Assembly: GCA_035772785.1 (NCBI GenBank)
Contig: JAOCPU010000001.1
Span: 2,356,001-2,420,000, forward strand
Source of the DNA: Phlebiopsis flavidoalba
Lineage: Eukaryota > Basidiomycota > Agaricomycetes > Polyporales > Phanerochaetaceae
Direction: 5' to 3'
Length of the DNA: 64,000 bases
A program made the position numbers and the translations under genes. This document shows, piece by piece, positions 1-12,244 of this stretch. The notes under the pieces are model-generated. The model searched no databases, was not told the DNA's origin, and saw nothing but the letters and a program-made list of their open reading frames with translations. Position 1 is the first letter of the stretch, and each line of letters begins with the position of its first letter.

Positions 1-1490
1 TAGGAATTCCATGTGCTCCCGAACGACTTCGCCCACGAACTTCTCATTTTTGTACGCCTGAGCGGTGTCGGCATGTCTATGCAGCGCGCCCCGTCTCAGA
101 GACCATATCAAAACATCGTAGACACTGACGTCAAACCTGTAACCAACTTTGAATTTCCTCCCGATAGAGAGGGTTTCGTCAGATGCGCAGTGTCTTCTTC
201 CTTGCCAAAGCCATACGCCACGCCAAAGACCAAGGACTGGGGAATGGCGTTGCCTAAAAGAAAGGAACTGAGTTCAGAACTTCGCTGCATGATTAAGTAT
301 CCAAGATTTGAAACGTTACTCGCCTGAGGGAAGACGCTTCGAAGAACCCAAGGAAAGCGCTGAAGCCATGTGCCTTGCAATCTTTGGTGGGGAACAGAGA
401 ATCCAATAGCATCCTGGGGGAGAGGGGGGGAATAGACCTGCGAAGAGCCTTGCGGCTTCGCCTAGGGCATTATATATTCCACGGGTCTGTCATCAACGTG
501 ACAGCAGCTTTCGGTGTTGGTGTTCAACGACCGACGTTCGAAAAAACATATTTGCCGACACCATACGCGCCAGCTACAAACGCTAATACGACGGGTGCTA
601 ACGTCACGTCGGTTCTTTTGGGTAGGAGGAGCGATATGCTTTAGCTTCCTACGAGTCAGTGTCTATTCGTTAGGTCAATGACACTGACTAAAAGGTCGTT
701 AGCTGAATCCGATTCTCCGTGAGTATCGTAGTGCTAGTGACGCGAACGGGACCCCGGAGCGATTATTCTTGCGACCGCAGCAGCGGGTAGTTTAGTGAAC
801 TATCTGCGGATGGGTCCACTTGCGCGTCCACCTACAAAGCTCGCCCTGGCACCCATCACACTGGCTGTGTCTTAGGATGTAGTAGCACAATGAGCATAGG
901 ACTGCGATATCATTAGCCAGAGCGAACAATGCTAGTGACCTACGATGTTCCTCACGTATTAGATGATCTGCAAAGGCCCAAAGATCTACGGAGACAGGGA
1001 CAACGAAAGCATGCCCCTCTAGACAAAAGTTTTCTCGGGTTCCCGGACGCAGCCGAGGTGTTTAATGATCAAAGAGATGGTAGGAAGCTGCTGACTTAGA
1101 GTACCATAATATTGAGATATGCGGTTTGCAGACGTGGGCTCGTGTCATCGTTGGATGGATGGATGGATGTAGTACCTCCCAAAGGCACTACGGATGGGCG
1201 TTAACGGCGGAAATAGACCCCTGGATGTACAACTTTAAAAACCAAGGGAGATTTGTCGCGTTGGAGGGCGCTCCCCGACATTCGGAGAGTGCCGGTGCCA
1301 TCAAAGCTCTTGGCGCGGGATGTGGCGTGTCCGCATCCTTCCTCCAAGGTCGCATCTCATAGCGCACAGCTCGTGCTTAGCTTTTGCATCATATATATGT
1401 GGCGCGTGGCGTTGACTCTCAGCTGCGCTGGGGGCAACCCACACGTATTGTGCAGGTAGGGGACACGAGCCCGGACTACAGAACTGACCC
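1..1490. other. Unassigned sequence at left edge
   Basis: I see no gene here. Open frames are short and overlap on both strands. A small TGGA tetranucleotide run is present near 1,153-1,167. Nothing resembles the P450 or transposon genes found further right. Confidence 0.5.
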
Positions 1491-1494
1491 AAAG

Positions 1495-2560
1495 CGGCAT
1501 GTTGGTTTTCGGTTTTTGGCTGTAGTGCCCTCGTGGGAAGGGGCCCAGGGAGTGTCTGATAACGCCGAGGACGGACGAAAGTTCTGCGCTAGGAAGTACG
1601 ACGCACGTGCACCGAAGAGCGTGAAGTTCTCGGTCGACTCCATCTCTCTCAGGATTGTGTCACCGGTGCGAGCGTTGCCTACAATACCAGTGCCAGTCCG
1701 CTTCCCCTCACAAAGCGTTAGAACAACCCACACCTCCTACTCCTACGCTGCCGCTCGCCTGAGACACCACCCACCTGGGCTGACGCCGGCGAAGGACGGA
1801 GGGCCCTTCCCCACCCAGGTCCTTATCGTGCTAAGAAAACTAAGAGGTTGAACGTGCTCTCATAGAGCAGATATCTGAGGTGAAAACCAAGAGCGTCACG
1901 ACAAGACAACCCCCGCCCTACGCGAGGTCCAAAGTCGGGGTCGGTCGGGTCGGGATTGTGGGTGCGCGTGGTGCAGCGGGGTCTGGTCGGCCAGTCCTAG
2001 AGGGAAAAAGGTGGTCAGGTGTTTAGGGGTGGCCCCCGAGCCCACCAGGGGCTCGAAGTATTACGGGTATGCCATCCATTCCCATCCATTGTTTTGTGTC
2101 TTTTCTTTTTCTTCTTTTGTTTTTGAGTTTTATGTTTTATCGCGAACGCAGCAGCCAAACCAGCCAAGTCAGTTGCCTCCAAGGCGCTGGGCCGAACGAT
2201 TCGCTGTGCATCTTCGAGGACCCTCAAGCGAGCGGTTCGCGCACACCGCCGCCGTCAGCCCTCGATGTACACGACGACAAGCCCCGGTTGGCTCGGACGG
2301 CACTGGAGCCTCTTCAGAGCCCCCAAAGTCGATGGCTGCGCACACCACCAACCGAACTCTTCAGACCTTCGTTACCACCTCACCGAGCCCCCCGCGCCCG
2401 CCTGAAGCCCGGAAACTAAGATACAATAGTCAGCACGCACCGCAAGAAGGATGCGCCCGGTGGCCCTGCTCTCGAACCCCTCTTCCGCCGCTTGATGTCG
2501 TTCCGCCCCGCCTGTGCTCCGTCAAGTCGGGATTAGGCGTCATTGGAGGGATAAGAAGGA
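1495..2560 (+). repeat. Dispersed repeat R1, copy a
   Basis: This segment matches copies b, c, d and e in the same order of blocks. First comes a GCATGTTGGTT block (about 1,499), then a GAGGAC..TCTGCGC block (about 1,585). A GGGCCCTTCCCC block lies near 1,800, a TCTGGTCGGCCAGTC block near 1,981, and the 20-mer GAACGCAGCAGCCAAACCAG at 2,144. A CGATGGCTGCGC block follows near 2,329. No conserved protein is encoded. The copy ends directly at the long A-rich tract at about 2,560. I infer a non-autonomous mobile element; its class is unknown. Confidence 0.75.
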
Positions 2561-3182
2561 AAAAAAAAGAAAAAAAAATAATAAAAAACAAAAAAAAAAA
2601 AAAAACAGAACAAAAAAGAAAAGACGAAAAGGGAAAAAAAACAACGTATAAAAAAAAAAAACCAAAAAAAGAAGAAAAAATAAGAAAAAAAAAATAAGAA
2701 AACTAAAAAAAGAAAAAGTGATAGAATGAAACAAAAAAATAAAAAAAAAAAGAAAATAAAAAAACAAAACAATGAAACACAAAAAAGAGAAGAGGAAAAA
2801 AAAAAAATTACAAAACAGAAAGAAAATAAAAAAACCAAAAAAATAAAAAAAAAAAAAATGATATAAAGAGGGGGGGGAGAAAAAAGAAAAAAAAAAAAAA
2901 AAAGAAAGAAAAAAAAAAAAAAAAAAGAAAAAAAAAAAGAAAAGAAAAAAAAAAAAGAAGAAGGAAAAAAAAAAAAGAAAGATAAAATAAAAATAAGAAT
3001 CTTGATGTCAAGAGTAGGAAGGAAAAAGGAAATACTGGGGTAACCCGCGCCTGAGGCCCGAATTAAAAAAAAGGGGGGAAAAGAAAAAAAAAAAAAAAAA
3101 AAAATATAAAAAAGAGGAAAAAAAAAAAAAATAAAAATAAATCGTCATTAAAAAAAAAAAAAAAAAAGCGGGAACTATTTTG

Positions 3183-3216
<34 letters not shown>

Positions 3217-3641
3217 TAAGGGGGAGAAAAAAGAAGGGTAAAAAAAAACAAGAAATGAGCGTAAAAAACAAAAAGAAAAAGAAAGAAAATAAAGAAAAAT
3301 ACAAATAAGAAAAAAAAAAAAAAAAAAAAAAAAATAGAGGAAAAAAAAAAAAAGATACAAAGAAAAAAAGAGAAAAAGAAAAAGGGGGATAAAAAAAAAC
3401 AAACAAGATAATAAAAAAAAAAAAAAATATTATGGGAAAATAATAGAAAAAAAATAAAAAATAAAAAAAAAAAAGTTAAGAAAAAAGAAATAAAAAAAAA
3501 AAAAGACAAACAAAAAAAAATGAAAATCAAAAAAGAAAAAGAAAAATAAAAAAAAAAAAAAAAAAAAACTAAAAAAAAAGAAAAAAGAAAAAAAAGAAAA
3601 AAAAAATAAGAAACAAAAAAAGAAAAAAAAACAACAAAAAA
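2561..3641. repeat. 1.1-kb A-rich low-complexity tract
   Basis: About 1,080 bases consist almost only of A, with scattered G and rare T or C, and no fixed repeat unit. A short island of mixed sequence near 3,000-3,065 interrupts it. Phenylalanine-rich frames on the minus strand are artefacts of this composition. The tract abuts the 3' side of R1 copy a. It could be an expanded poly(A) tail of a retrotransposed element, or a long homopolymer read poorly by long-read sequencing. Confidence 0.85.
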
Positions 3642-4582
3642 TCCGTTGGCGGACGACCGCTATGGTGGCAGGTCGTGTGCCGGGACTGCTGACGGGCCTC
3701 CCTCTGTCCAGTGAAAAAAAAGGTTTCCCGAAAAAGGGAATAAACAGCCACAAACACCCTTCCTCTAGAGCAGCTGCGCGCGTCGCGTGCGCACACGTTA
3801 CTCGCGACAATCGAGGCTGCTTCGCCGGAGGGCGGAAGGTGCTAGAGGCGGTGAGAGGGGGATGCGGTCTTCGACCGGACGAAGTGGAGTTGAGAGCGCC
3901 GGAGAAAGGTGCAGCTAGGTCTTTATGTGGTTGTTGAGGGTTTGTGTGGGGGCGTGGTGTGCGGGTTCGTGTGTGCGTATGGCGTGTGGAAGGCGTAACT
4001 TTGTGGATGCAAAGGAGGAGAAGCTGAACTTTAAGTTAGGAATTCACGGTAGTTTGGATGCGGTTTTGATAGGCTGACCTCCCCGTATAGCGATCGAGGA
4101 TGGGTTCGATCGCCACCGGCCGCCTGGCCCCAGTGCCCGTCGCGGATTTAGGCTCAGTCTCCGCTTGATTCTTACTAGGTCGTATCCGTGCTTGCTGTAG
4201 ATAAACGGATAACATCCATGATACAGCACGCTGCCAGCCCCCCTGTTTGATATCTGCGACGAAAAATTGGTGAACATAGTGTGCAGCGCGGTGGGGCGAG
4301 TATCTAGCGTGAAGTCGGTGATGAAACCATCTCTCTGATGACCCGAAGTAAGAAAGCCTATATCAACCCATTGGTAATAGAGGTCCGCCCCTGTCTCGAG
4401 ATGATCATTCAACATGAATAGGATACTTAATATCATCCGTTAACAGGTTACTCGAAGAGAGCTGAGGATCTAATTAGGCTTTTCGCTACTTTTCCGAACG
4501 AGGCTTGAACGAGGCTTGGAATGGAATAGGGCGTCTAAAGCGGCGTGGTGAGCGAAGATATTGACTAACGGCATGGACTCCC
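3642..4582. other. Unassigned sequence between A-rich tract and P450 P1
   Basis: An open frame of about 130 codons on the minus strand (4,044-4,436) is the longest candidate, but I do not recognise it and it has no clear gene structure. The part from about 4,440 resembles the 3' flank seen after P450 alpha and beta, including an AACGAGGCTTG-like motif, so it is probably duplicated P450 3' flank. Confidence 0.4.
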
Positions 4583-6800
4583 TCACATAATGGATCCCGT
4601 AGTGTATTCTCCGGATGGTTCTGCCGCCAGCTCTACTGTTTATCGGCAACAAACTCTGCAAATGTCAAACGTAGCAAGGATATGAGTGATTGCAATCCAA
4701 CCTCCGCCGCGTCTAGAACAAAAATGGACCGTCCAGCGACAAATGCGCCTACCGCCTCCCGAAGTCCGAAAGCAGTCCCATCGGAGACCCGGTCATCCTC
4801 GAACGAGGCGACCATCTTCAGTGAGATGGCGGCCCCGGTATGAACTTCTCGGGATCCGGAAAGGTCTGCTCATCGTGCAAATGGCCCTTTGAGACGCATT
4901 CTATTAAGGACAGGCAGATACCGGATTCTAGTAGGGAGATGCGTACCCAACCAGATATTCCCGATGACTAGACCCGAAAAAATACCTCTGGTATGTCATA
5001 TCCCATGTATGCTATCATCGGACACGCGATTTGTGGGGTATTCCTGAAACGGTGGTGCAAAATTACACGACAAGAGAAATGGAATATTTATACTAACGGC
5101 AAAACCCAAGGGGCTTTCACGGGGCGCCAGCTAAGAAGGTTCACCCGATAAGTATTCAAGTGGGTACGAATGTGAGCAGTTGCACTTGACCGCAACGTTC
5201 TCTTCTGGAGTAACTGCAGTGGTATTAGGGCAATGTGTCAACGTCTTCTGGCTCTGGCAAACGATCTTCTCCAATGACGGCCATCAAGTTTCAGCTTGTG
5301 CGGCCTGCTGCACATCAGGGAAGAGCAGCATAGCTAGCACAAAGCTAGACACGACAGATGACATCTAGGCCGCTGATGAGTAGACAAGTTTGGACTACGT
5401 ATCAAACATTTGCCTTACCGTGCCGGAACCGCCTTGAAAAAAAGTGCATGAATAACGCATTTTTACGCTCAAGAGGAGACAAGAACGTACCAGCAAAAGC
5501 TGTTCCCGCGACATCTCGAATCACAGTTTCTGTCTCTACGTTGTCATTACCGTCTTCAAGATTTGACAGAAATAATGCTGCGACAGATATGCATGTGTGC
5601 CATCCTAGGATTTAAATCGCCGTGATGAGTGTCGGAGTCGCCACATATCTGCGGTATCTCACCATTCCTTCTTTGACCAGCTTCAAAGGCTGTTCATACA
5701 TGAGATCAATATAATGCTCTCCAAATCGTTGCGTCTCGCTTGAAGTGTATACCGGGGAGCCATCCTGGGTACACTGACGTACCTACTGTTGGGAGAGAGG
5801 CCATTAGAGGATGCGTGGAGGATGGGATGAAGACGGTAGATACGCACGCCCATGGAACAAAATCGACTACGTTTCATTAAGTAAACGATCCAAACAATGC
5901 TAACATATCACGCAAACAAACCGATGTACTCTTCCAGGGGTTACCTAGAGCAGCAAAAGACTCGACTGCTCTTTCTGCAACGGCAACGTGGGGGTCATCT
6001 TGAGGTTTCACTCTCATACCATAGACGACAGATCCATGATCTCCGAGTTTGCGAGTCTGATGCAATCATGTGACCGTCAGCTTATGAAACTCAACACGGT
6101 TGCTCTGATAGACTCGCCGCTGAATGTGCTCCGAAAACTGATTCGGCTTCTCGAGAATATGGCATAACATTGCTTTGCTTTTTCCCTAGAGAAGCATGCG
6201 TGATACTGTGGAATTGCACCGGGGTTAAGATACTGCTGATACATTCTTCGGTGCTGCTTCCAACGATCGCATGCATATGGCAAGATCGCAGCGTTCTTGT
6301 CCCAACCGACTCTGAAATGATTTTAGACAAAAATGGGGATGTCCACTGCTGCGAAAGCGTAACCTACAGGTCCAGCATCACAGTCTGGTGCCTGCACCAA
6401 TCGTGTGAGTTTTTCTGAACGGGGACACCAGTAAAATCATTTACCTGTCGGGAGTTAATTTGCAGGGAAACGATCCTCCAGCAGCTCCTTCGCAGCCTTG
6501 GCAGAGTTGAGCACTACGATTCGTTTGCCCAGGACGGTACAGGACACACATAGTATGTCCGAGCCTTATGCAGAGGGTCATCAGGGCGCATGATTGCGTG
6601 TCGGATTGGGCTCACGCACGATAATCCCGCGACCATTGCATGAACGTTTCCCATTGGGACTTGGCAGGATAGTCCAACAACACCCCAAAGAATGGAAGAC
6701 CTCTGGGCCCAGGAGGGAGAACGAAGCCGCCATCTTTTCACGAGTCTGGGGACGATGAAAACCGACAGAAAGAAAAATGAGAAATTGAGATGCGATCCAT
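4583..6800 (-). pseudogene. Cytochrome P450 (copy P1), degenerate
   Basis: A microsomal-type fungal P450 would be a heme monooxygenase anchored in the ER membrane. From the start at 6,800 I see the proline hinge PPGPRGLPFFGVLLDYP and a helix-C relic (KQHRRMYQQY, about 6,230-6,280). A conserved stretch of the HGSVVYGMRVKPQDDPH type lies near 5,960-6,060, and an I-helix part (VIRDVAGTAFAGT) near 5,490-5,530. The stretch LAMLLFPDVQQAAQAE lies near 5,310-5,345. The C-terminus EPSGEYTTGSIM plus stop is at 4,583. Reading frames switch many times. The heme loop has decayed to a form lacking the FGFGRRxCPGR signature (about 4,750-4,815). Introns with GT-AG borders are still traceable. Non-functional as written; membership of the P450 superfamily is secure, the CYP family is not assigned. 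Confidence 0.85.
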
Positions 6801-6869
6801 GGCGCGGCTGGTGTCGTGCTCTGTCCAAAGGCTCTGACGAAGCTTAGATATATAGTTTTGCTGGTCAAG

Positions 6870-9800
6870 CGTGATCGAATCAGCCTTTCTCAGACACAGA
6901 CAAAAACGGCTCCGTACCAGTCATAGACGTAACCGCCTTCGCTGTGCCGCGACGATCTTCGGACATACGAGGTGGTACGCGCGCAAAATTGGCATTGCAG
7001 GCGAGCGTTCATCACGGTTGGACTTCCTAGGAGTCAGTCTCGCTCGATTTGGGGCTTTGACTCGGACTCGGGAGTCTGCCAGAGGAAGTCCGTGCTGTGC
7101 ATAGAAATTGTTTCAGAACTGGCCGTACATGTGTCCGGATAGGAATGAGGGATAGAACACGCGATGCGAACCAGTCCATACGAAGGCGGCGTCTCATTAA
7201 AGCATGTCCAAATATCAGTGGCAACTCTCCATCATCCTTGTACTCCCATGGAGTCAGAGGAGTACGATAGAATGACAAGATGTGTACGTTTCGAGCATAA
7301 CTACTCATCCTGCACACTTAAGTAGTGGGCCTTCAAAAATTACGGCGAATTAGTGTAGTTCGATGCAATGATACTACTCCACGTACTGATGGCGTTTTGT
7401 TTTACCTTGATGTATATTCCAAATAACGCTAGAGTCATAAAACTTCAGTAACTCTGTGGATCACGCTGAGAGCTAAGATTCGCCGTCGTGCCAGACATTG
7501 AAAATGTAATTGATACATAATTCGACGGCCGGCACTACAGCAGAGATGACAGCCAGCCCGAAGCTGACCCATGCATCGCCCGAGGGTGACTATGTATAGG
7601 CTTGAGGTCAATTAGCGTGGTTCATGTCAATATATGCGCATAACCGCTCACCAACTTAAGGCCCCAATCGGTACACTGGAAGCGGACGCCACAAAGGCAT
7701 GAAAACAAGCGAAAAATTGAGCAGTTATTCGAGCAGCACCAGCAGAGCACAGGAAACACCACCATCCGCTCTCCGAAGCCTGTGCACGCCGAGCAACAAC
7801 CCCACACGACGTCTCTACCGCGGACCGGTCATCCTGCTCACCCACGACGCGTCCAACCGTCCCCGGCTCGCGTGAACATCACTGACGCCAGGGCGAACCC
7901 GCGACCGCAAGCGCTGCTTCCGACTCTTATGCTCCACCAGGACTTCCCGGCACACTCCCTAGTGCTCAAGGCTTCGGAGGTACCGAATCGTCTTGCCACT
8001 TTCGCCCCGGCTTCCTGTAGGCTATGGGAGGCACTTTGCGACGGAGACACGCATCACCTCATGTACCTGACTCGCTCAATGCTCCTTATGGGGACGTTCG
8101 GGGTGTGATAATAGCCCGAACACGCCAAAGAGAGCATCAAAGCTGCCCCTCCCGACTTACACGACCGCTCGCCAAGCACACGCGCATCTTCGCCCGGCTT
8201 TCAAACGCGCCGTCGTCCGAGTGTGTGAGTCACACCACGACACCTCCTCTCACACACGCCCCCGGATACCCGCCATCCGCGCGCCGTTGTTCTCCACCTC
8301 ATGCGATCCCCACTTGCCTCTGCGCGGCCCACCGACAGGAGCGTTCCAGGCCCGGGCATACACAAGCACCGCGAGACAGCGACTCGAGGACGACTCACCT
8401 CTGGTACGGGCGCCCGCAGGTTCCGCCACTTGGCGCTGCCGTAGACGCGGCGAAGGATGTCCGAGGGCCCGGTCGGCCACCATCGACGGGGAGAAACAAG
8501 CGAGGGGAAGAAGAGAGAACGACGCGCGGTGCTAGACGGACATTCATAGATGAGGCGCATGATGCAGAGCAGAAGGGCCTTCTGTGCGGCGGAGGGACGA
8601 GCGGGGTGTATAGTCCAACCAATAGGGCGGGCGCGGAGCAGGGGTCTTCGCGATCAGCCAGGATTCGAACGTGAGCGGGACTAGAGTGAGAAACGTGTCG
8701 CCCGGGAGACTGTAGAAAGCGGTTTTGGAAAAGAATGGAAAGAGGACATGGCGCGAATATACGCTTCAAACGCGTCGGCTGTGCGCTCCCCGACAGGAAT
8801 GACCCGCGAGTCGAAATGAGAGTCGGACTCACTTTACGCTGACGTTGCGGCAGGAGCTGGACGCGACCTGCCTATCTTGTCGCGGAGAGGGCATTGAGTT
8901 CCTGGGGGCCAGATGGTGTGTCTCATGCTGTGAAGTTAGCTGCAAGGTCCGTTGGTGGATCGGCTAAACCATCCTGCGCCCGTCTGGACTTGTCAGTGCG
9001 CCCACACTCAAGAGCAAGTAGCCGCGCCACTGTCTGTACGTAACCCACGTGCTGTCTCACCGCCAACTTGGACATCCTCCATGGAACCCACACTTTGTCC
9101 CAGCCGACGTAGCCACGCCGATCTTAGCTGCGCACGCCGGCGCTTTCAGGCTCACCATCTTCGCGTCGGACCTGCCATATGTGCCTCGGGAGAGGGACGA
9201 GGCTGTAGGTGAAAGGACGAGGACACAGACCACCCAGGAAACAGGAGTTAGCCTGCGGCGAGGAGCCGAATGCAAGCGGAAAACGTCCCGCCGGGGTTGG
9301 GCGCAGCCCTAACGCCACGCCCGCGCGACCTGGGTAGGTAGACCCAAGGCTCACTTGGGCTGCACTCTGCCATTCCGTGCGGATACGCATCGAACGAGAT
9401 GAGCGTGATTGGCCAAAAGTTTTGCTGGGATGATTCGTGTCGAATCAGAAGCACGAGTGAGCGTTATTGGAACCAGAGCCATGAAGGCTATACGTGGTCC
9501 CCATTCCGTGTCTTGCGAGTATAGGCCTTGTCTAGCCACAAGACCGTGCGGGACCTGCTCGCTCCAACTTGTCGTTCACGTCAGTCGTAGAGGGTAGTGG
9601 GGGGGTGCGCGCGGACGCGTCTCTCGGTGCACCTGACTATGACTTCCTCGTTCGGGCTCCTACCAAGCGTCATTTCTCGTGCGTTTCTGACACAGCCTTC
9701 CCTTTCGCATACTCTATGGCCAAGGCGCCATGAATACAAGTACATGACATACTGTATTCTGTGTGTGACGCGAGCGAGAGCCGCAGAGACAGGATCGGGG

Positions 9801-10514
9801 TCCCGAGGCCCGCGCTGGCAGAGATTTGCGCGTGCGGTTGGGAAGCAGAGATTCGTTGTCATCTTCAAGACACTTTCCGGGAGATGCGATAGAGACGCCA
9901 ACAAGAGGGAGGTCATTGCAGGCCGGATATGTCTTTAGGCCACACTGAGCGGAGCACGGACCTAGTTGCAGGATTCAGGACATGGAACGGACACCCCGCT
10001 GTGCCCTCCCAGATGAAAACAAGTAGCCGCCACTCTTGCTACTGCGCCAAAACCAAAGGTATCTCGTCGAGCGGAAGATGAACGGCAGCGAGCCCATCGA
10101 ATGCTTAGGGTATAGGTCGCACGCCCCTGGGTGAGGAGTGGTCAAAAGTTGGCTGGGCAGCTGGGTAGGCATAGATGGAGGATGTGTTGAGGAGAGGACG
10201 GGGACCCGGAGCGTTGAGGGTTATCGACAGTGAGCACAGCGCGAGTCTTGGTGTCGGTGTCGTCGCAGACAAGAAGAGAGAGCAGGTTCTGGCGCGACGC
10301 GTCTTAGATGCACGCTCGTGACTTTAGCGCCTGATAAACGCGCCGAGGTTCGAACCCCGCCAGCGACGCATTTGGCTTTTTTTTCGCGCGGGTTGTCCTC
10401 GAATATTCACCACCACTTGATTCACACCTATCTTGAGATTCGGCAAATCTCTAACATTTTTTACTTTCCACGGCACACAGCCATACCAACCGAGGCAAAC
10501 ATTCGCATCCACAC
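6870..10514. other. Unassigned 3.6-kb region
   Basis: No recognisable gene. Part of it (about 7,780-8,830) has long overlapping frames on both strands, as expected from GC-rich third positions; none shows a family motif or a consistent exon structure. Two GGTTCGAA-like motifs (8,661 and 10,348) recall tRNA box B but no cloverleaf can be folded around them. I see no repeat shared with the rest of the window apart from R1 beginning at 10,515. Confidence 0.4.
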
Positions 10515-11220
10515 ATAAAGCGCATGTTGGTTTCCTCGCGGAGCACCGGACGGCAACTGAGCAGGCCCGCTCCGCAAGTACTTATCCCGAGGACCGCGGA
10601 AAGGTCTGCGCCAGGAAGACCGCGCATGCGTCCAAGGACGTAGCGCGCGCGTCCAACCTTCCCCCCGGGATGGTGCTGCCGGTACGGGTGTGTTGCCTGT
10701 AGGCAATCTCCATCAGCGTTGCTCTCAAAACACATCCGCCGTGGATGTCTTTGTGACGAGTGGTGTAGTAGACTCACCGCACACGCCCGACAACACCGCT
10801 GACTCGACAAGAGAGAGAACAATCTAGATGGGTCCAAGGGTGCAGCGGTTGTCTAGTCGGCCAGTCTAGGGGAAAGATAGGAGTCAGTGTGCAGAGGTGA
10901 CCCCCAAGCCCGCCAGGGGCTCGGAGTAACGGAGTGGTAGCCTTTCTGAATCTTTTTTTTTGTGTATTTTCTATTATTCATGGTAGACCAAGAAAAAAAA
11001 GAGCAAAAAATGGTAGAGGGCGCATGGCTCATCCTCGCGAACCTCGAAAGACATTCAGCAAGCGGCTGCCGCGCACCACCCGCCTTCAGCCGTCGGGACG
11101 GAGTCGTCAACGACGAAAAGCCTCGGTGGTTCGAAAACACCTGGTCTCTCAGAGCTCCAGTCGATGGGTGTGCGCACCACCAGCAGAAGCTCTAAGGGCA
11201 TCGAAGTATCCCTTGCCAGC
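10515..11220 (+). repeat. Dispersed repeat R1, copy b
   Basis: Block order matches the other R1 copies: GCATGTTGGTTTCCTCG at about 10,522, then GTACTTATCCCGAGGAC and AAGGTCTGCGCCAGGAAGAC near 10,575-10,620. A CGACAACACCGCTGAC block is near 10,788, a TAGTCGGCCAGTCTAG block near 10,853, and a TCGATGGGTGTGCGCACCAC block near 11,161. The CAAACCAG core of copies a, c and d is absent. An antisense coding-like frame overlaps its right end. Confidence 0.75.
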
Positions 11221-11724
11221 CCCCACCACGCCCGAATGAAGCGTACTTGTCCTAGAAAGAAGTATCGGCACGCACCCCGAGAATATAATCACGGTGCCTC
11301 TGCAGCTCGCTCTCGTCCATGCGACGTCATCGTGAAACGTACACGCCACGGTCGTCCACGATCCACCTGGGGTAGCGGCGGCTCCTCGGGCGCGCCGGGC
11401 AGATGAATGACTGACAGAGTGGTAGATGATGTCGGTCGAGCGGCGCGCCTCATCCAGCGAGATAAGACCTGGACGTGCGTGGAGCGACACGAACACGATC
11501 TCCTCACGCGGGACGAAGGCGCTGGGCGGCATGTCGGGAGAAGTCGAGGGAGAAGGTGAAGGTGAGGGGGAAGGGGAAGCGGTCTTTCGACCCCCGCGAA
11601 AGAGAGCGCATGCTGAAGTTGAAGCGAGGCATTGTGCGATGTATGTCGGGAACAGAAGTGGGAGGATTGTGTGGGTATACGTGCTAGGTATGGTAGTGTG
11701 CGGACTCTGGCAAATGCACCCCAA
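11149..11724 (-). CDS. Unrecognised open frame overlapping the right end of R1 copy b
   Basis: An uninterrupted 191-codon frame. A start within it at 11,532 gives MPPSAFVPREEIVFVS, preceded by an SPSPSPSPS run encoded by a GAAGGT/GAGGGG-type repeat (about 11,543-11,580). The first part (REEIVFVSLHARPGLISLDE) looks like real protein, but I cannot name a family. It may be a host fragment adjoining or carried by R1, in the same antisense position as the fragments in copies c and d. It may also be a chance frame in GC-rich DNA. Confidence 0.3.
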   Translation of the reverse strand: MGCICQSPHTTIPSTYTHTILPLLFPTYIAQCLASTSACALFRGGRKTASPSPSPSPSPSTSPDMPPSAFVPREEIVFVSLHARPGLISLDEARRSTDIIYHSVSHSSARRARGAAATPGGSWTTVACTFHDDVAWTRASCRGTVIIFSGCVPILLSRTSTLHSGVVGAGKGYFDALRASAGGAHTHRLEL

Positions 11725-12244
11725 GTTTACGCCTGCTGAGGCTGACCGGGGGCTGCCGGGTTTTCTCGCTCAACGCAAGCTTGCCGCTCGCCAGCACGTC
11801 CTGCGGTCATAGGCTCAAAAAGACTGTGTTGTCACGGAGGTTTGTATTGTTAGTACTTACTTGACATGTTCTTTCGAGGCCGATATGGTAGTCGTGAATT
11901 AATTGACTTCTTCATTGGGCGCTAGTCTTGAAGTGTTGTGTGAATTCTTCACAAAATTCTCGTTAATATTGAACGAGTCGTGTACGATAGTATCATTCGA
12001 GTCTGCGGGCCAACTAACCACACAGTGTCAACACGGTGCTAGCAGTGCCAGGCAGTGCCTGTGGTGAGCTTTAGACGCCTCCAGCGTGGTGGCGCAATGA
12101 TGCACTGATCTCCGAAGAGCCTCTCCGGCGTTTCTTCTCAGCTTGTGCTCGACCTCCATCTCAACGATATAATGTACTTGTGCAATCTATTCGAAATTAT
12201 CGCGACTGCTACGAGGAAAACAAGATGTTCAAAATGTCTAACTA
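11725..12244. other. Unassigned spacer
   Basis: AT-richer sequence without a plausible gene or a repeat shared with the rest of the window. Confidence 0.4.

Noticed and set aside
2533..3810. Several phenylalanine-rich minus-strand frames that look like membrane proteins
   Set aside because: They are translations of the A-rich low-complexity tract.
8655..8680. GGATTCGAACG motif suggesting a tRNA 3' half
   Set aside because: No cloverleaf; isolated motif in GC-rich DNA.
8024..8832. Long frames on both strands (up to 216 codons)
   Set aside because: Overlapping opposite frames in GC-rich sequence, no family motif, no exon structure.
10310..10375. Possible tRNA gene (GAGGTTCGAACCCCGCC box-B-like motif)
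   Set aside because: The T-arm does not pair properly and no box A, D-arm or acceptor stem can be placed around it.
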